From Sphingobacteriales bacterium (GTDB taxonomy: Bacteria; Bacteroidota; Bacteroidia; Chitinophagales; Chitinophagaceae): DNA of 64,000 nt. The translations under genes were made by a program, and so were the position numbers. Shown piece by piece: positions 15,209 to 23,485 of the stretch; the first letter of the stretch is position 1, and every line of letters starts with the position of its first letter. The stretch lies in the NCBI GenBank assembly GCA_012270485.1, contig JAAXIF010000007.1:1-64000 (forward strand). The letters run 5' to 3'. The notes beneath the pieces are model-generated. The model ran no database searches and was not told where the DNA came from. It saw nothing but the letters and a program-made list of their open reading frames with translations.

Positions 15209-17108
15209 TGGTAAAGCTTGTTCTTCTGTTTTTCGCCCTGCCTTCTTCTGTACTATTATCAGCAACCGGTTGTGTATCGCCATAACCTTTATACGATAAT
15301 CTTTCAGTGCCAATTCCCTTACTCACCAAATAATCAACAATAGATTTGGCACGATTGGTAGAAAGTATCAGGTTATCTTTTGCATTACCGATATTATCTG
15401 TATGACCACTGATCTCTACTTTCAATGTTGGATTATCATTCAAGACCTGTATCAATTGTGACAGTTCTGCCAAACCATTCTCAGGTAAAGCATAACTATT
15501 GGATGCAAACAAGATATTATTAAACACAAAACTCTCATTGAGTTTCACCGGTTTCAGCGCGATATCTTTTTTGTATACACTATCGGCCTCTTTTTTACTC
15601 AATGCATACAATTCACTATAAAACAGATAACCTTTTCTATTCACGGTGAACGTGTAATCTTTTCCGGTGGGAAGTGTGATAAAATACTCACCCAATTCAT
15701 CTGTCTGCACACGCATCAACACCACATCATTGTTGTTGTCTGTTAATTCAACAGTAGCCGGTACTCCTTTTTGTGTATTGGCATCGGTTACTTTTCCTTT
15801 TACATACAAAGTTCTGTTGGGTCTGATATTCGGACGTAACTGAAAAGCATACAAATCAAGATTACCCCTGCTATCACTCCTGTCACTTGCGTAGTACGCA
15901 GTGAGTCCATCCGCCGAAACCGCAAGACTGCCTTCATTTTCAATCGTATTGATCGGATAACCTAGATTTTCCGGATAGCCCCATTCTCCTTTATCATTTT
16001 TGCGCAATACAAAAAGATCTGAGTTGCCATAACCGGGTAGTCCATCCGAAGTATAAAACAATGTTTGATTATCTGCATGAATGAAAGGTGAAAATTCATC
16101 ACCCGCCGAGTTGATGGTAGGTCCCATGTTGATGGCTTTGCCCCACTTGCCATTGGGTTGTCTGATAGACATGTATAGATCTCTTCCACCGTAGCCACCC
16201 GGACGGTTACTGCTGAAATAGAGTACACGTTTATCAGGACTGATAGAAGGAGAACTTTCCCAGAACTCAGTATTGATGGCCGGACCTAAATTTTCAGGTT
16301 CACTCCAGCCTTGTGGTGTGTATTGAGAGAGATAAATATCATACCAACCCAAACCTTGTCCGGAGAAATCACCCGCAAACAATAACCATTCTCCATCCTG
16401 CGAAACAGTGATGGCGCCTTTTCTGGGTTCGAGATTGATATCACCATCTATGAGTTGTGCTTTACCAAATTTTTTGTTGGTGATGGTGCTCTGCATAAAG
16501 TCTTCACGTTGATCACCGGTTCTTCTGGTAAACACCAATAGACTATCTGTGACGGTAACCGATGGATAATATTCAGAGCGTGGTCCATTCACACTATCAC
16601 CCAGATTGACAGGTGCAAACTGATAATCGGTCACCGGATGTTTGGATGCATAATCGATCGCAAACTGATATGTTTGTTTACGATAAGCAGCGCTTTTTTG
16701 TCCACGTTCACTGATATTCGGAATCGATAAGAAAATATTCACCGCTTTCAATGCCTCTTCAAATCTTCCCAATCCGGCGAGATTAATGGAATAGGGGAGT
16801 GTATAGATGGAAAAGTATGCAGGGTCTTTTATTTGTGCTTTCTCATATAGATTTACTGAGCGTTGGTATTGTTTGAGTTCACCGAATGCTCCTGCCAATG
16901 ATAAGTAGGCATCTAAAAAATTAGAATCAATATTGATGCACTCCAACAAAACAGGAACTGCCTCTCGTGTAAGTCCGTCTTTTAATAATTGAATGGCATT
17001 TTCATATCGAGCCAATGCTTTGGGCTTTACTTTATCAGCATCATAAGTTTGTGCGAATAGATGAGCACCTAATAGTAAACAACTTAAAAAGAGGATTGAT
17101 TTTTTCAC
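15195..17108 (-). CDS. OmpA-family protein with TPR, PD40 propeller and regulatory domain (PorE-like)
   Basis: Periplasm-facing envelope protein of 637 aa: signal peptide (SILFLSCLLLGAHLFAQ), TPR repeats about 30-160, WD40-like PD40 beta-propeller about 185-410 (WLLFAGDFSG, RVLYFSSNRPGGYGGRDLY, TLFYTSDGLPGYGNSDLF), carboxypeptidase-regulatory-like domain about 430-500, and a C-terminal OmpA peptidoglycan-binding domain about 520-637 (VEISGHTDNIG ... LSTNRAKSIVDYL). This order is that of PorE, which ties the type IX secretion machine to peptidoglycan, but many paralogues share it, so the PorE role is inference. The start is GTG (17106-17108). Convergent 14-nt overlap with the GLPGLI gene. Confidence 0.85.
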   Translation of the reverse strand: MKKSILFLSCLLLGAHLFAQTYDADKVKPKALARYENAIQLLKDGLTREAVPVLLECINIDSNFLDAYLSLAGAFGELKQYQRSVNLYEKAQIKDPAYFSIYTLPYSINLAGLGRFEEALKAVNIFLSIPNISERGQKSAAYRKQTYQFAIDYASKHPVTDYQFAPVNLGDSVNGPRSEYYPSVTVTDSLLVFTRRTGDQREDFMQSTITNKKFGKAQLIDGDINLEPRKGAITVSQDGEWLLFAGDFSGQGLGWYDIYLSQYTPQGWSEPENLGPAINTEFWESSPSISPDKRVLYFSSNRPGGYGGRDLYMSIRQPNGKWGKAINMGPTINSAGDEFSPFIHADNQTLFYTSDGLPGYGNSDLFVLRKNDKGEWGYPENLGYPINTIENEGSLAVSADGLTAYYASDRSDSRGNLDLYAFQLRPNIRPNRTLYVKGKVTDANTQKGVPATVELTDNNNDVVLMRVQTDELGEYFITLPTGKDYTFTVNRKGYLFYSELYALSKKEADSVYKKDIALKPVKLNESFVFNNILFASNSYALPENGLAELSQLIQVLNDNPTLKVEISGHTDNIGNAKDNLILSTNRAKSIVDYLVSKGIGTERLSYKGYGDTQPVADNSTEEGRAKNRRTSFTITGL

Positions 17109-17158
17109 TGCCGAAAGTTCGGAAAAAAGAGAAGGTCATCTTGTTAAAATTCCAACGA

Positions 17159-17785
17159 TCAGGGAACGTTGATGTATTTGTGCGTTTGCAAACTCAACTC
17201 CCATTGGGGATGTGCTTTGATATAATCGATGATCAGGGGTAATACTTTTTCTGCTTTGTCCCATTCCGGTTGCAGGTACAATTTACAGTTTGGGTTTACT
17301 TGTGCAGCATAAGTTTCAGCCCAGTCAAAATCATGTTTGTTAAAAATCACCACTTTCAGTTCATGCGCCAATGGAATGATCTCAGGCAAAGGTGCTTTGA
17401 ACTTTTTGGGCGACAAGCAGATCCAATCCCAATCTCCGCTCAATGGAGAGGAGCCGGATGTCTCTATATTGGTTTCAAATCCTGCAACTTTTAATGCATG
17501 GGTGAGTTCATGTAAATTGTGCATCAGTGGCTCACCTCCGGTGATAACAGCGAGTCTGCCAGGATATTTTTTGGCTTCCGTTACAATATCAGTAACCGTT
17601 TGTAGCGGATGTTTAGAAGCATCCCAACTATCTTTTACATCACACCACACACAACCCACATCACAACCACCCAAACGAATAAAGTAAGCAGCACGACCCT
17701 GATGAAAACCTTCACCTTGGAGGGTGTAGAAAGCTTCCATGACGGGAAGGCTTTGTTGTTTTACTATGGTTGATGTAGTGTTCAT
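17159..17785 (-). CDS. queE: 7-carboxy-7-deazaguanine synthase
   Basis: Radical-SAM enzyme of 208 aa that converts 6-carboxytetrahydropterin to 7-carboxy-7-deazaguanine in queuosine/preQ0 biosynthesis. The N-terminal substrate loop (EAFYTLQGEGFHQGRAAYFI) precedes the [4Fe-4S] motif CDVGCVWC, here Cx3Cx2C. VITGGEPLMHN is the SAM-binding GGE motif. The length is typical. No other queuosine genes are adjacent. The gene starts 3 nt inside the edge of a family C repeat region that separates it from folD. Confidence 0.93.
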   Translation of the reverse strand: MNTTSTIVKQQSLPVMEAFYTLQGEGFHQGRAAYFIRLGGCDVGCVWCDVKDSWDASKHPLQTVTDIVTEAKKYPGRLAVITGGEPLMHNLHELTHALKVAGFETNIETSGSSPLSGDWDWICLSPKKFKAPLPEIIPLAHELKVVIFNKHDFDWAETYAAQVNPNCKLYLQPEWDKAEKVLPLIIDYIKAHPQWELSLQTHKYINVP

Positions 17786-17787
17786 TT

Positions 17788-17890
17788 GCTTATGGCTTAT
17801 GGTTCATGGCATATAGCTTATAGTTGTGAACAATTGATTACTGCATATGAGATATTTCTTTTTCTATAAGCTATTCCCTATTAGCTATCA
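17788..17890. repeat. family C repeats between folD and queE
   Basis: Runs of CTTATGGTTCATGGCATATAG at 17788-17823 and TATAAGCTATTCCCTATTAG at 17863-17884 face each other as imperfect inverted arms. The folD stop codon (TAA, 17881-17883) lies inside the right arm. Confidence 0.75.
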
Positions 17891-18762
17891 GCCCTCTGCT
17901 CGTAAGCCTGCATCGTATTTTTCAACAACCCTGCAATAGTCATCAATCCTACTCCTCCCGGAACCGGGGTAATAGCTGATGCCTTGGTAGCTACTTCTTC
18001 ATAAGCAACATCTCCTTTGATCCGAAATCCTTTTTTGGCGGTACTGTCGTCTACACGGGTGATGCCTACATCAATAATCACTGCACCGGGTTTTACCATA
18101 TCTGCAGTAACAAATCCGGGTCTGCCTAAAGCTGCAACAATGATATCAGCTTGCAGACAAAGTTCTTTCAGGTTTGGGGTATGTGAATGACAAATCGTAA
18201 CGGTACAATTTCCCTGTTTGAGATTACTGCTTAAAAGAATACTCATGGGTCTGCCCACAATATTGCTTCTGCCGATTACGATTGCATGTTTTCCTTTTGT
18301 TTCAATTTTATAATGTTCCAGCATCAACATGATACCGTAAGGAGTGGCCGGTATGAATGTGGAAAGTCCCTGAACCAACTTACCGACATTGATGGGATGA
18401 AAGCCATCTACATCTTTTAAAGGATCAATGGCTTCAATGACTTTTTGCTCACTGATTTGTTTGGGCAATGGTAACTGAACCAAAATACCATCAATAGAAG
18501 GGTTGGTATTGAGTTCGTGTATGGTTGATAATAAGGAAGCTTCATCAATCGTATCTGCTAGTCTGATGAGGGTCGATGCAAAGCCGGTTTCTTCACAGTT
18601 TTTTACTTTACTGGCCACATAGGTTTCACTGGCTCCGTTATTACCCACTAAAATGGCTGCCAAATGTGGTTTTCTTTTTCCTTCAGCCGCCAATTGAGCG
18701 GTTTTGATTTTGAGGGATTCCTTGACTGCGGCGGCAGCTATTTTACCATCTAATACTAACAT
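17881..18762 (-). CDS. folD: methylenetetrahydrofolate dehydrogenase / cyclohydrolase
   Basis: Bifunctional cytoplasmic enzyme of 293 aa that interconverts 5,10-methylene-, methenyl- and 10-formyl-THF for purine and formyl-Met synthesis. Signatures are YVASKVKNCEETGF (catalytic Lys), GILVQLPLPKQI, KDVDGFHPINVGKL, GRSNIVGRPMSILL (NADP loop) and the C-terminal TPVPGGVGLMTIAGLLKNT. A -7 element TACTTTTG ends 4 nt before the ATG. The stop is supplied by a family C repeat. Confidence 0.95.
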   Translation of the reverse strand: MLVLDGKIAAAAVKESLKIKTAQLAAEGKRKPHLAAILVGNNGASETYVASKVKNCEETGFASTLIRLADTIDEASLLSTIHELNTNPSIDGILVQLPLPKQISEQKVIEAIDPLKDVDGFHPINVGKLVQGLSTFIPATPYGIMLMLEHYKIETKGKHAIVIGRSNIVGRPMSILLSSNLKQGNCTVTICHSHTPNLKELCLQADIIVAALGRPGFVTADMVKPGAVIIDVGITRVDDSTAKKGFRIKGDVAYEEVATKASAITPVPGGVGLMTIAGLLKNTMQAYEQRADS

Positions 18763-18766
18763 GGCG

Positions 18767-18774
18767 CAAAAGTA
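18767..18774 (-). promoter_or_regulatory. -7 element TACTTTTG before folD
   Basis: Matches TAnnTTTG on the minus strand, four bases (CGCC) from the ATG. No clear -33 box. Confidence 0.5.
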
Positions 18775-19061
18775 TTTAAAAGCTGGTATGTAAATTCTTT
18801 ATTGATACATGTTGATTTTTTTAATGTTTAAACTTTTAATGAATCAATAGCTGTTCGTTTCTCGGAGAGGGATAGATACCGGATAAAAAAAATTGAATAA
18901 AAAGGCTATAATTTTTTAGGAAAGGAAAAAAAACGCTAAATTCATTACCAGTTATTAAACTTTTCACTCGTTTTCAGTTTTTATAGTTTATCATGCACAT
19001 GAGAATGGCCGGTAGTTTTACCGGCCTTCTCCTTTTTATAAAGTACACAACATTAATAGCT
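18775..19061. other. AT-rich divergent spacer between folD and DUF3467; possible small RNA
   Basis: No reading frame here is supportable. The stretch is AT-rich with A-runs (18885-18940) and ends in a strong hairpin-plus-T terminator at 19001-19036, upstream of the DUF3467 promoter. A terminator with no gene in front of it suggests a short non-coding transcript from within about 18800-19036 on the plus strand. I do not recognise a known RNA family. Confidence 0.35.
19001..19036 (+). terminator. orphan intrinsic terminator
   Basis: GAGAA-T-GGCCGGTA, 3-nt loop, TACCGGCC-T-TCTC, then CTTTTTAT. The stem is long and GC-rich and the T-tract is on the plus strand. No annotated gene lies upstream on that strand before folD, which is divergent. 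Confidence 0.75.
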
Positions 19062-19069
19062 TATTTTTG
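19062..19069 (+). promoter_or_regulatory. -7 element TATTTTTG before DUF3467 gene
   Basis: Matches TAnnTTTG and is followed by C. It lies 18 nt before the ATG at 19088 and just after the orphan terminator. Confidence 0.5.
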
Positions 19070-19087
19070 CTCCCTTAAATCATTACA

Positions 19088-19393
19088 ATGGAACAGCAAC
19101 CCAATCAGTTGAATATTGAGATCAGTGAAGAAATGGCGGAAGGTGAATATGCGAATCTTGCCATCATCACACATAGTAATGCCGAGTTTGTGATAGATTT
19201 TGTAAACGTAATGCCCGGCACTCCAAAGAGCCGCGTAAAATCACGCATCATCTTTACACCCATGCATGCCAAGCGTTTCATGAAAGCGTTAGAAGAAAAT
19301 ATCGCTCGTTTTGAAGCCGCTAATGGTTCTATTCAGGATTTGGAGCACATCGAAATTCCCATGAATTTTGGTGGCCCAACAGCGCAGGCCTGA
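19088..19393 (+). CDS. DUF3467 family protein
   Basis: Small cytoplasmic protein of 101 aa: EGEYANLAIITHSNAEFVID, then MPGTPKSRVKSRIIFTP and HAKRFMKALEENIARFE. These are the conserved elements of DUF3467, widespread in Bacteroidota and Firmicutes and of unknown function. Length is normal for the family. It ends 8 nt before the stop of the convergent radC gene, with no room for a terminator. Confidence 0.88.
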   Translation: MEQQPNQLNIEISEEMAEGEYANLAIITHSNAEFVIDFVNVMPGTPKSRVKSRIIFTPMHAKRFMKALEENIARFEAANGSIQDLEHIEIPMNFGGPTAQA

Positions 19394-19401
19394 AGAAGGA
19401 T

Positions 19402-20091
19402 TCAGAGTTTGCCATGATCTGCAAAGCTGTAATGTCCTTCATTACTTACAATGATATGATCCAATAATCTGATATTGAGTAACAAACTCGCTTCCTTGAT
19501 TTTTTTGGTGATGAGTTCATCTGCGGTACTGGGATCCAAGTTGCCGCTGGGATGATTGTGACATATCACCATCGATACCGACTCATGCAGCAATGCTTTT
19601 TTTAAGATGACACGGATATCAACTACAGTGCCGGTGATGCCACCTTCACTCATGTGTTCGAATGCGATTACTTTATTGCTGCGGTTCAAAAAAAGTACAC
19701 CAAATACTTCTTTGGATTTGTGACCCAATTTTGCCCTCAGGTAATCAGCAATATCTCTGCTACTTTTGATCACTTCTTTCTTTACATGACTCAAATGTCT
19801 GCGCAAACCCAGTTCAAGTGCGGCAGTAATATGAATGGCTTTTGCCTGTCCTAATCCTTTAATCTTCAGCTTACAAAGCGATTGAACAGAAAGTCTACCC
19901 ATGGTATTCAGATCATGGTTACATTGACGCAGCAGGTCTTTCGCAAGCTCTAATGCCGATTTCCCGGGTATGCCATTGTTGATAAGAATGGCTAATAATT
20001 CAGAATCACTGAGGTTTTCAGCTCCTTTATGAAGCAGTTTCTGACGTGGTTGGTCATCGGTAGCCCAATCTTTGATGGTATTTTTTTGCAT
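19402..20091 (-). CDS. radC: RadC family (JAB/MPN domain) protein
   Basis: A 229-aa protein with an N-terminal helix-hairpin-helix region (LLHKGAENLSDSELLAILIN; KIKGLGQAKAIHITAALELG) and a C-terminal JAB/MPN metal-binding domain with the signature HNHPSGNLDPSTAD. The historical DNA-repair role of RadC is not supported by later work; a metallo-isopeptidase-like fold with unclear substrate is what the sequence shows. It is complete and of normal length. Its start is 73 nt from the divergent prs gene. Confidence 0.93.
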   Translation of the reverse strand: MQKNTIKDWATDDQPRQKLLHKGAENLSDSELLAILINNGIPGKSALELAKDLLRQCNHDLNTMGRLSVQSLCKLKIKGLGQAKAIHITAALELGLRRHLSHVKKEVIKSSRDIADYLRAKLGHKSKEVFGVLFLNRSNKVIAFEHMSEGGITGTVVDIRVILKKALLHESVSMVICHNHPSGNLDPSTADELITKKIKEASLLLNIRLLDHIIVSNEGHYSFADHGKL

Positions 20092-20138
20092 TGTAAAAAA
20101 ATTGAAAATTTCAAATGAAAATTTGTGAACCTAATCTC

Positions 20139-20146
20139 TATCTTCG
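20139..20146 (+). promoter_or_regulatory. -7-like element TATCTTCG before prs
   Basis: One mismatch to TAnnTTTG, 18 nt from the ATG at 20165. The same variant precedes lysA. Confidence 0.35.
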
Positions 20147-20164
20147 CCGCTCATTCCTGCAATT

Positions 20165-21118
20165 ATGAATCCATCTGTCAAGATTTTCTCCGGTACAGGA
20201 TCTCAAGTGCTGGCAGAAAAAATAGCACAGCGTTTCGGCGCCCCCATCGGAAAAATCAATATTCAGAAATTCAGTGACGGTGAATTTCAGCCCATCTTTC
20301 TGGAAAGTATTCGCGGCGATTATGTTTTCCTTGTTCAAAGCACTTATGCACCCACCGATAACCTGATGGAATTACTCTTGATGATCGATGCTGCCAAGCG
20401 TGCCAGTGCTTATAAAATCATTGCGGTAATACCTTATTATGGTTTTGCCCGCCAAGACCGAAAGGATAAACCCAGGGTCGCAATTGGCTCCAAACTTATA
20501 GCAACTTTATTGGAAGCAGCCGGAGCGGACAGGGTGATAACCATGGATCTCCACGCCGCTCAAATTCAGGCGTTTTTTGATGTGCCGGTGGATCATCTAG
20601 ATAGTTCAGCCATTTTCATTCCATATATCGAGCAACTGAAATTGCAAAACCTCACATTTGCGGCTCCCGATGTAGGAAGTACCAACCGTGTGAGAGAAAT
20701 TGCGAGTTACTTCAACGCAGAAATGGTGATTTGTGATAAACATCGTAAACGTGCCAATGAAATTGCCAGCATGGTTGTGATCGGCGATGTAACAGATCGT
20801 GATATTGTATTGGTAGATGATATCTGTGATACCGGGGGTACCCTCGCTAAGGCTGCAGGATTATTAAAAGAAAAGGGCGCCAGAAGTGTACGTGCACTGA
20901 TCACTCACCCCGTACTCAGCGGTAAAGCCTACGAAAACATTGAGGATAGTGTGTTGGAGGAGTTGGTCGTATGTGATACCATTCCTTTAAAAAAGGATTC
21001 TCCCAAGATCAAAGTGATTTCCGTTGCAGACCTTTTCGCCATTGCCATCCGCAATGCCTATGAAAATAAAAGCATCACCAGCCTTTTCATTCACTCTCAA
21101 TTGAAAGGGAGAGGCTGA
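20165..21118 (+). CDS. prs: ribose-phosphate pyrophosphokinase
   Basis: Makes PRPP from ribose 5-phosphate and ATP for purine, pyrimidine, His and Trp synthesis. The 317-aa protein has FSDGEFQPIFLESIRGDYVF, the flexible-loop/ATP region YYGFARQDRKDKPR, VITMDLHAAQIQAFFDVPVD and the PRPP loop DIVLVDDICDTGGTL. All key residues are present and the length is typical. A large palindrome begins two bases after its stop. It heads the prs-rplY-pth neighbourhood often seen in Bacteroidota. Confidence 0.96.
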   Translation: MNPSVKIFSGTGSQVLAEKIAQRFGAPIGKINIQKFSDGEFQPIFLESIRGDYVFLVQSTYAPTDNLMELLLMIDAAKRASAYKIIAVIPYYGFARQDRKDKPRVAIGSKLIATLLEAAGADRVITMDLHAAQIQAFFDVPVDHLDSSAIFIPYIEQLKLQNLTFAAPDVGSTNRVREIASYFNAEMVICDKHRKRANEIASMVVIGDVTDRDIVLVDDICDTGGTLAKAAGLLKEKGARSVRALITHPVLSGKAYENIEDSVLEELVVCDTIPLKKDSPKIKVISVADLFAIAIRNAYENKSITSLFIHSQLKGRG

Positions 21119-21120
21119 AA

Positions 21121-21237
21121 AAGCTGCAAGCTTTACGCTTCAAGCTACAAGGTTATTAATATAGCTGTAAATCAATTATTTACAGCTATATTAATAGTCT
21201 TTATCTCCTTGTAGCTTGAAGCGTGAAACTTGTAGCC
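21121..21237. repeat. nested palindrome between prs and rplY (family B arms around inner hairpin)
   Basis: The outer arms 21135-21152 and 21207-21224 are a perfect 18-bp inverted repeat (ACGCTTCAAGCTACAAGG), extended outward with wobble pairs to 21122 and about 21236. Inside sits an unrelated perfect 18-bp inverted repeat, 21155-21172 and 21178-21195 (ATTAATATAGCTGTAAAT), with a 5-nt loop. The whole could fold into one stem of over 100 nt and would terminate prs transcription. Confidence 0.9.
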
Positions 21238-21257
21238 AAAAATCGTCAGATTTTCCC

Positions 21258-21265
21258 TACCTTTG
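21258..21265 (+). promoter_or_regulatory. -7 element TACCTTTG upstream of rplY
   Basis: Exact match to TAnnTTTG, followed by a leader of about 100 nt to the ATG at 21371. A TTG at 21230-21232 is 25 nt upstream, slightly far for a -33 box. Confidence 0.5.
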
Positions 21266-21370
21266 CCGTCCAAAATTTTAAACATGAAATGAGCCATAAT
21301 AAATACTGATAAAACCAGTAATCATAATTGGCGAATTCCATGTGGCAAAAAATAAACAAAAAATAAACAC

Positions 21371-21961
21371 ATGAAAACAATTACAATCGAAGGACAACTG
21401 AGGACCGAACATGGCAAAAAAGCCGCCCGCCAGATTCGCTCTCAGGAAAACGTGCCAGGTGTAATTTACGGGGGTGCACAGGAGATCAATTTCTTTGCTC
21501 CTGCAAAGGCTTTCAAGCCTTTGGTTTACACAAGTGAATTTCAACTGGCCGAGGTTAAAGTGGATGGTAAAACCTACAAATGCATTCTGAAAGATCTTCA
21601 GTTTGATAAAGTAGAAGACTCACTGATCCATGTTGATTTATTAGAGTTAGTTGATGACAAAAAAGTAGTTGCTACACTGCCACTCAAATTTACAGGTGCT
21701 TCTGTAGGTGTGAAAGAAGGTGGTAAGCTGGTTACGAAAATGAAAGCGTTGAAAGTAAAAGCTTTCCCTAAAGATCTGAAAGAAAACATTTCAGTAGACA
21801 TTACCAATCTCGAACTGAATGGTAACGTCCGCGTTGAAGATGTAAAAGCAGATAATATGGAAATTTTGAACTCTCCACGTATTCCAATCGCTTCAGTAGT
21901 TATGACTCGTCAGCTGAAACAAGAGGAAGCAACTGCTGCAAAAGAAGAGAAGAAAAAATAA
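21371..21961 (+). CDS. rplY: ribosomal protein bL25 (Ctc/TL5 form)
   Basis: Binds 5S rRNA in the large subunit. The 196-aa protein is the long Ctc/TL5 version: an L25 domain at 1-90 (GKKAARQIRSQENVPGVIYGG, TYKCILKDLQFDKVEDSLIHVDL) plus a beta C-terminal domain (90-185) and a Glu/Lys-rich tail (EEATAAKEEKKK). In this phylum rplY usually precedes pth; here a histidine kinase gene on the opposite strand lies between them. A terminator follows 22 nt after the stop. Confidence 0.95.
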   Translation: MKTITIEGQLRTEHGKKAARQIRSQENVPGVIYGGAQEINFFAPAKAFKPLVYTSEFQLAEVKVDGKTYKCILKDLQFDKVEDSLIHVDLLELVDDKKVVATLPLKFTGASVGVKEGGKLVTKMKALKVKAFPKDLKENISVDITNLELNGNVRVEDVKADNMEILNSPRIPIASVVMTRQLKQEEATAAKEEKKK

Positions 21962-21983
21962 GTTTAACATACTTATGAAAATA

Positions 21984-22021
21984 AGAGGCTGTGTCAAAAG
22001 TTTGATGCAGCCTCTTTCTTT
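21984..22021 (+). terminator. terminator after rplY
   Basis: Stem AGAGGCTGTGTCAAA / TTTGATGCAGCCTCT with a 2-nt loop core, then TTCTTTT. A close relative (AGAGGTTGTATCA...) ends the M28 peptidase gene at 30349, and both are followed directly by family A repeats. Confidence 0.85.
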
Positions 22022-22026
22022 TACCT

Positions 22027-22075
22027 AGTCCATAATCTATGGTCCATGGACTATAAGCCATGAACCATAAGCTAT
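22027..22075. repeat. family A/C repeat downstream of rplY
   Basis: AGTCCATAATCTATGGTCC then ATGGACTATAAGCCATGAACC and ATAAGCTAT. It mixes the family A and family C units and lies between convergent rplY and the kinase gene. Confidence 0.75.
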
Positions 22076-22121
22076 CCAACAAACCCCAAGCTGCTTATTT
22101 TCTCTTGAGACATCCTCTCTT

Positions 22122-23411
22122 TTATATCGTAGCAGGAAATGAAACAAAGAAAATGGTGCCCTTGGGTTGATTTTCTTCTACCCAAATTCTCCCTCTATTC
22201 TTTTCAACAAATTCTTTGCAGAGTTTTAAACCCAGTCCTGTTCCTTTTTCGTTCAATGTTCCTCTCTTTGAAATAATATTGGCAGAAGAGAATACATGTT
22301 CACCGAGCAACTTATCCATTCCATCTCCCTGATCTGCTATCGAAATCATTACTTCATGGTTACGGGTATAATGATGAATATCAATGGAGTGATTTTTATA
22401 ACTGTATTTGATAGCATTGGAAAGTAGATTCCTCAAAACCAGTTGTAAATGATCAGGATCTGCCCAAATCGGCCCCCCTTCAGATTGTACATTCACCTTG
22501 ATCTCTTTGTTTTCAAGCTCAGCTTCCATCATGGATAATACCAGACCCATCAGATATTTGAAATCAACTTTTTCCGGTTTCGCCTCAATACCTTCAAGCT
22601 GACTATTACTCCATTTCAACAAATTGTCAAGTCCACCTTGTAATTGTTTTACTTGTATGGAAACATGTTCAGTAAGCTTATTAAATTCTTCCGGGGTTAA
22701 TAGTTTCCTGTTCACTAAGTCCAATGTATTGCGTAGTTGTGCAATAGGAGAACGTAGGTCATGGGCGATGATGGAAAAGAGTTTCTCTTTGGTGGTATTC
22801 AACTCTTCTAGTTCTGCATTTTTTTTCTCCAGCTTAAGTTGACTGTCTTGTAATTCCTTCTCGTAAAAAATTTGTTCATATCGATAATAAAGAAGCCCAA
22901 GAAAAGCCAGAATCAAAGAGGTGGTCATATTAATGCTTATCCTGTTTTTAGGGAAAGCTTCGTACATCCAGACACTAGTATCAGTGATTCGTATAAAAAT
23001 AAAACAAAAAATAGTGATTCCGGAAAGAATACTGATAAGTAATGGTTTTTTAAAAATAATATTGATGATTACCAGATTTGTAATTAAGAAGTATTCATTC
23101 CCATTTTGAAACTTAATTGCACTTAAACAAATACTCGCAGTGGATAATAGATTTAAGATAATACGAGCTGTTTGAATATATGAATAAAAGTTGATGAGTA
23201 AAAAGATCAATCCACCCGTAAAATTCAATAGCAGTAATCCAACGTTCCAGAAATGTCCTTCATACAGATTAATAGGTATAAAAACCAAATTATGAAGCAT
23301 TCCCAACAAAACACAAAGATTCAAAACCCTTGTTTTCTTTAATTCAATGGGGTCTAAAGTGGCGTGAATACCAAAATCTAATATGTTTCTGATTCTCTGG
23401 GGAATGTACAT
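22122..23411 (-). CDS. membrane sensor histidine kinase
   Basis: A 429-aa kinase. The first 190 residues hold about six hydrophobic helices (GLLLLNFTGGLIFLLINFY, ISILSGITIFCFIFI, LILAFLGLLYY) with no large extracytoplasmic domain. A coiled coil (LKLEKKNAELEELNTTKEKL) leads to the dimerisation domain with the H-box SIIAHDLRSPIAQLRN. The ATPase domain has NAIKYSY (N), DQGDGMD (G1) and GTGLGLKLCKEFVEKN (G2). The ligand is unknown and no response regulator is adjacent. It is inverted relative to rplY and pth and interrupts that pair. Autophosphorylation residues are intact. Confidence 0.9.
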   Translation of the reverse strand: MYIPQRIRNILDFGIHATLDPIELKKTRVLNLCVLLGMLHNLVFIPINLYEGHFWNVGLLLLNFTGGLIFLLINFYSYIQTARIILNLLSTASICLSAIKFQNGNEYFLITNLVIINIIFKKPLLISILSGITIFCFIFIRITDTSVWMYEAFPKNRISINMTTSLILAFLGLLYYRYEQIFYEKELQDSQLKLEKKNAELEELNTTKEKLFSIIAHDLRSPIAQLRNTLDLVNRKLLTPEEFNKLTEHVSIQVKQLQGGLDNLLKWSNSQLEGIEAKPEKVDFKYLMGLVLSMMEAELENKEIKVNVQSEGGPIWADPDHLQLVLRNLLSNAIKYSYKNHSIDIHHYTRNHEVMISIADQGDGMDKLLGEHVFSSANIISKRGTLNEKGTGLGLKLCKEFVEKNRGRIWVEENQPKGTIFFVSFPATI

Positions 23412-23470
23412 GTCTCAATTCATCAATTACGCCCATGAAAATTAAGTCATCTACTGAGAAAACTCTTTTT

Positions 23471-23478
23471 TATTTTTG
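23471..23478 (+). promoter_or_regulatory. -7 element TATTTTTG before pth
   Basis: Exact TAnnTTTG match seven bases upstream of ATG 23486. It lies inside the longer reading frame that begins at 23435, arguing against that upstream start. Confidence 0.55.
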
Positions 23479-23485
23479 CCCCTCT

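Noticed and set aside
21121..21237. Riboswitch or T-box in front of rplY
   Set aside because: The sequence is made of repeat arms and simple inverted repeats; the candidate -7 promoter element lies after it.
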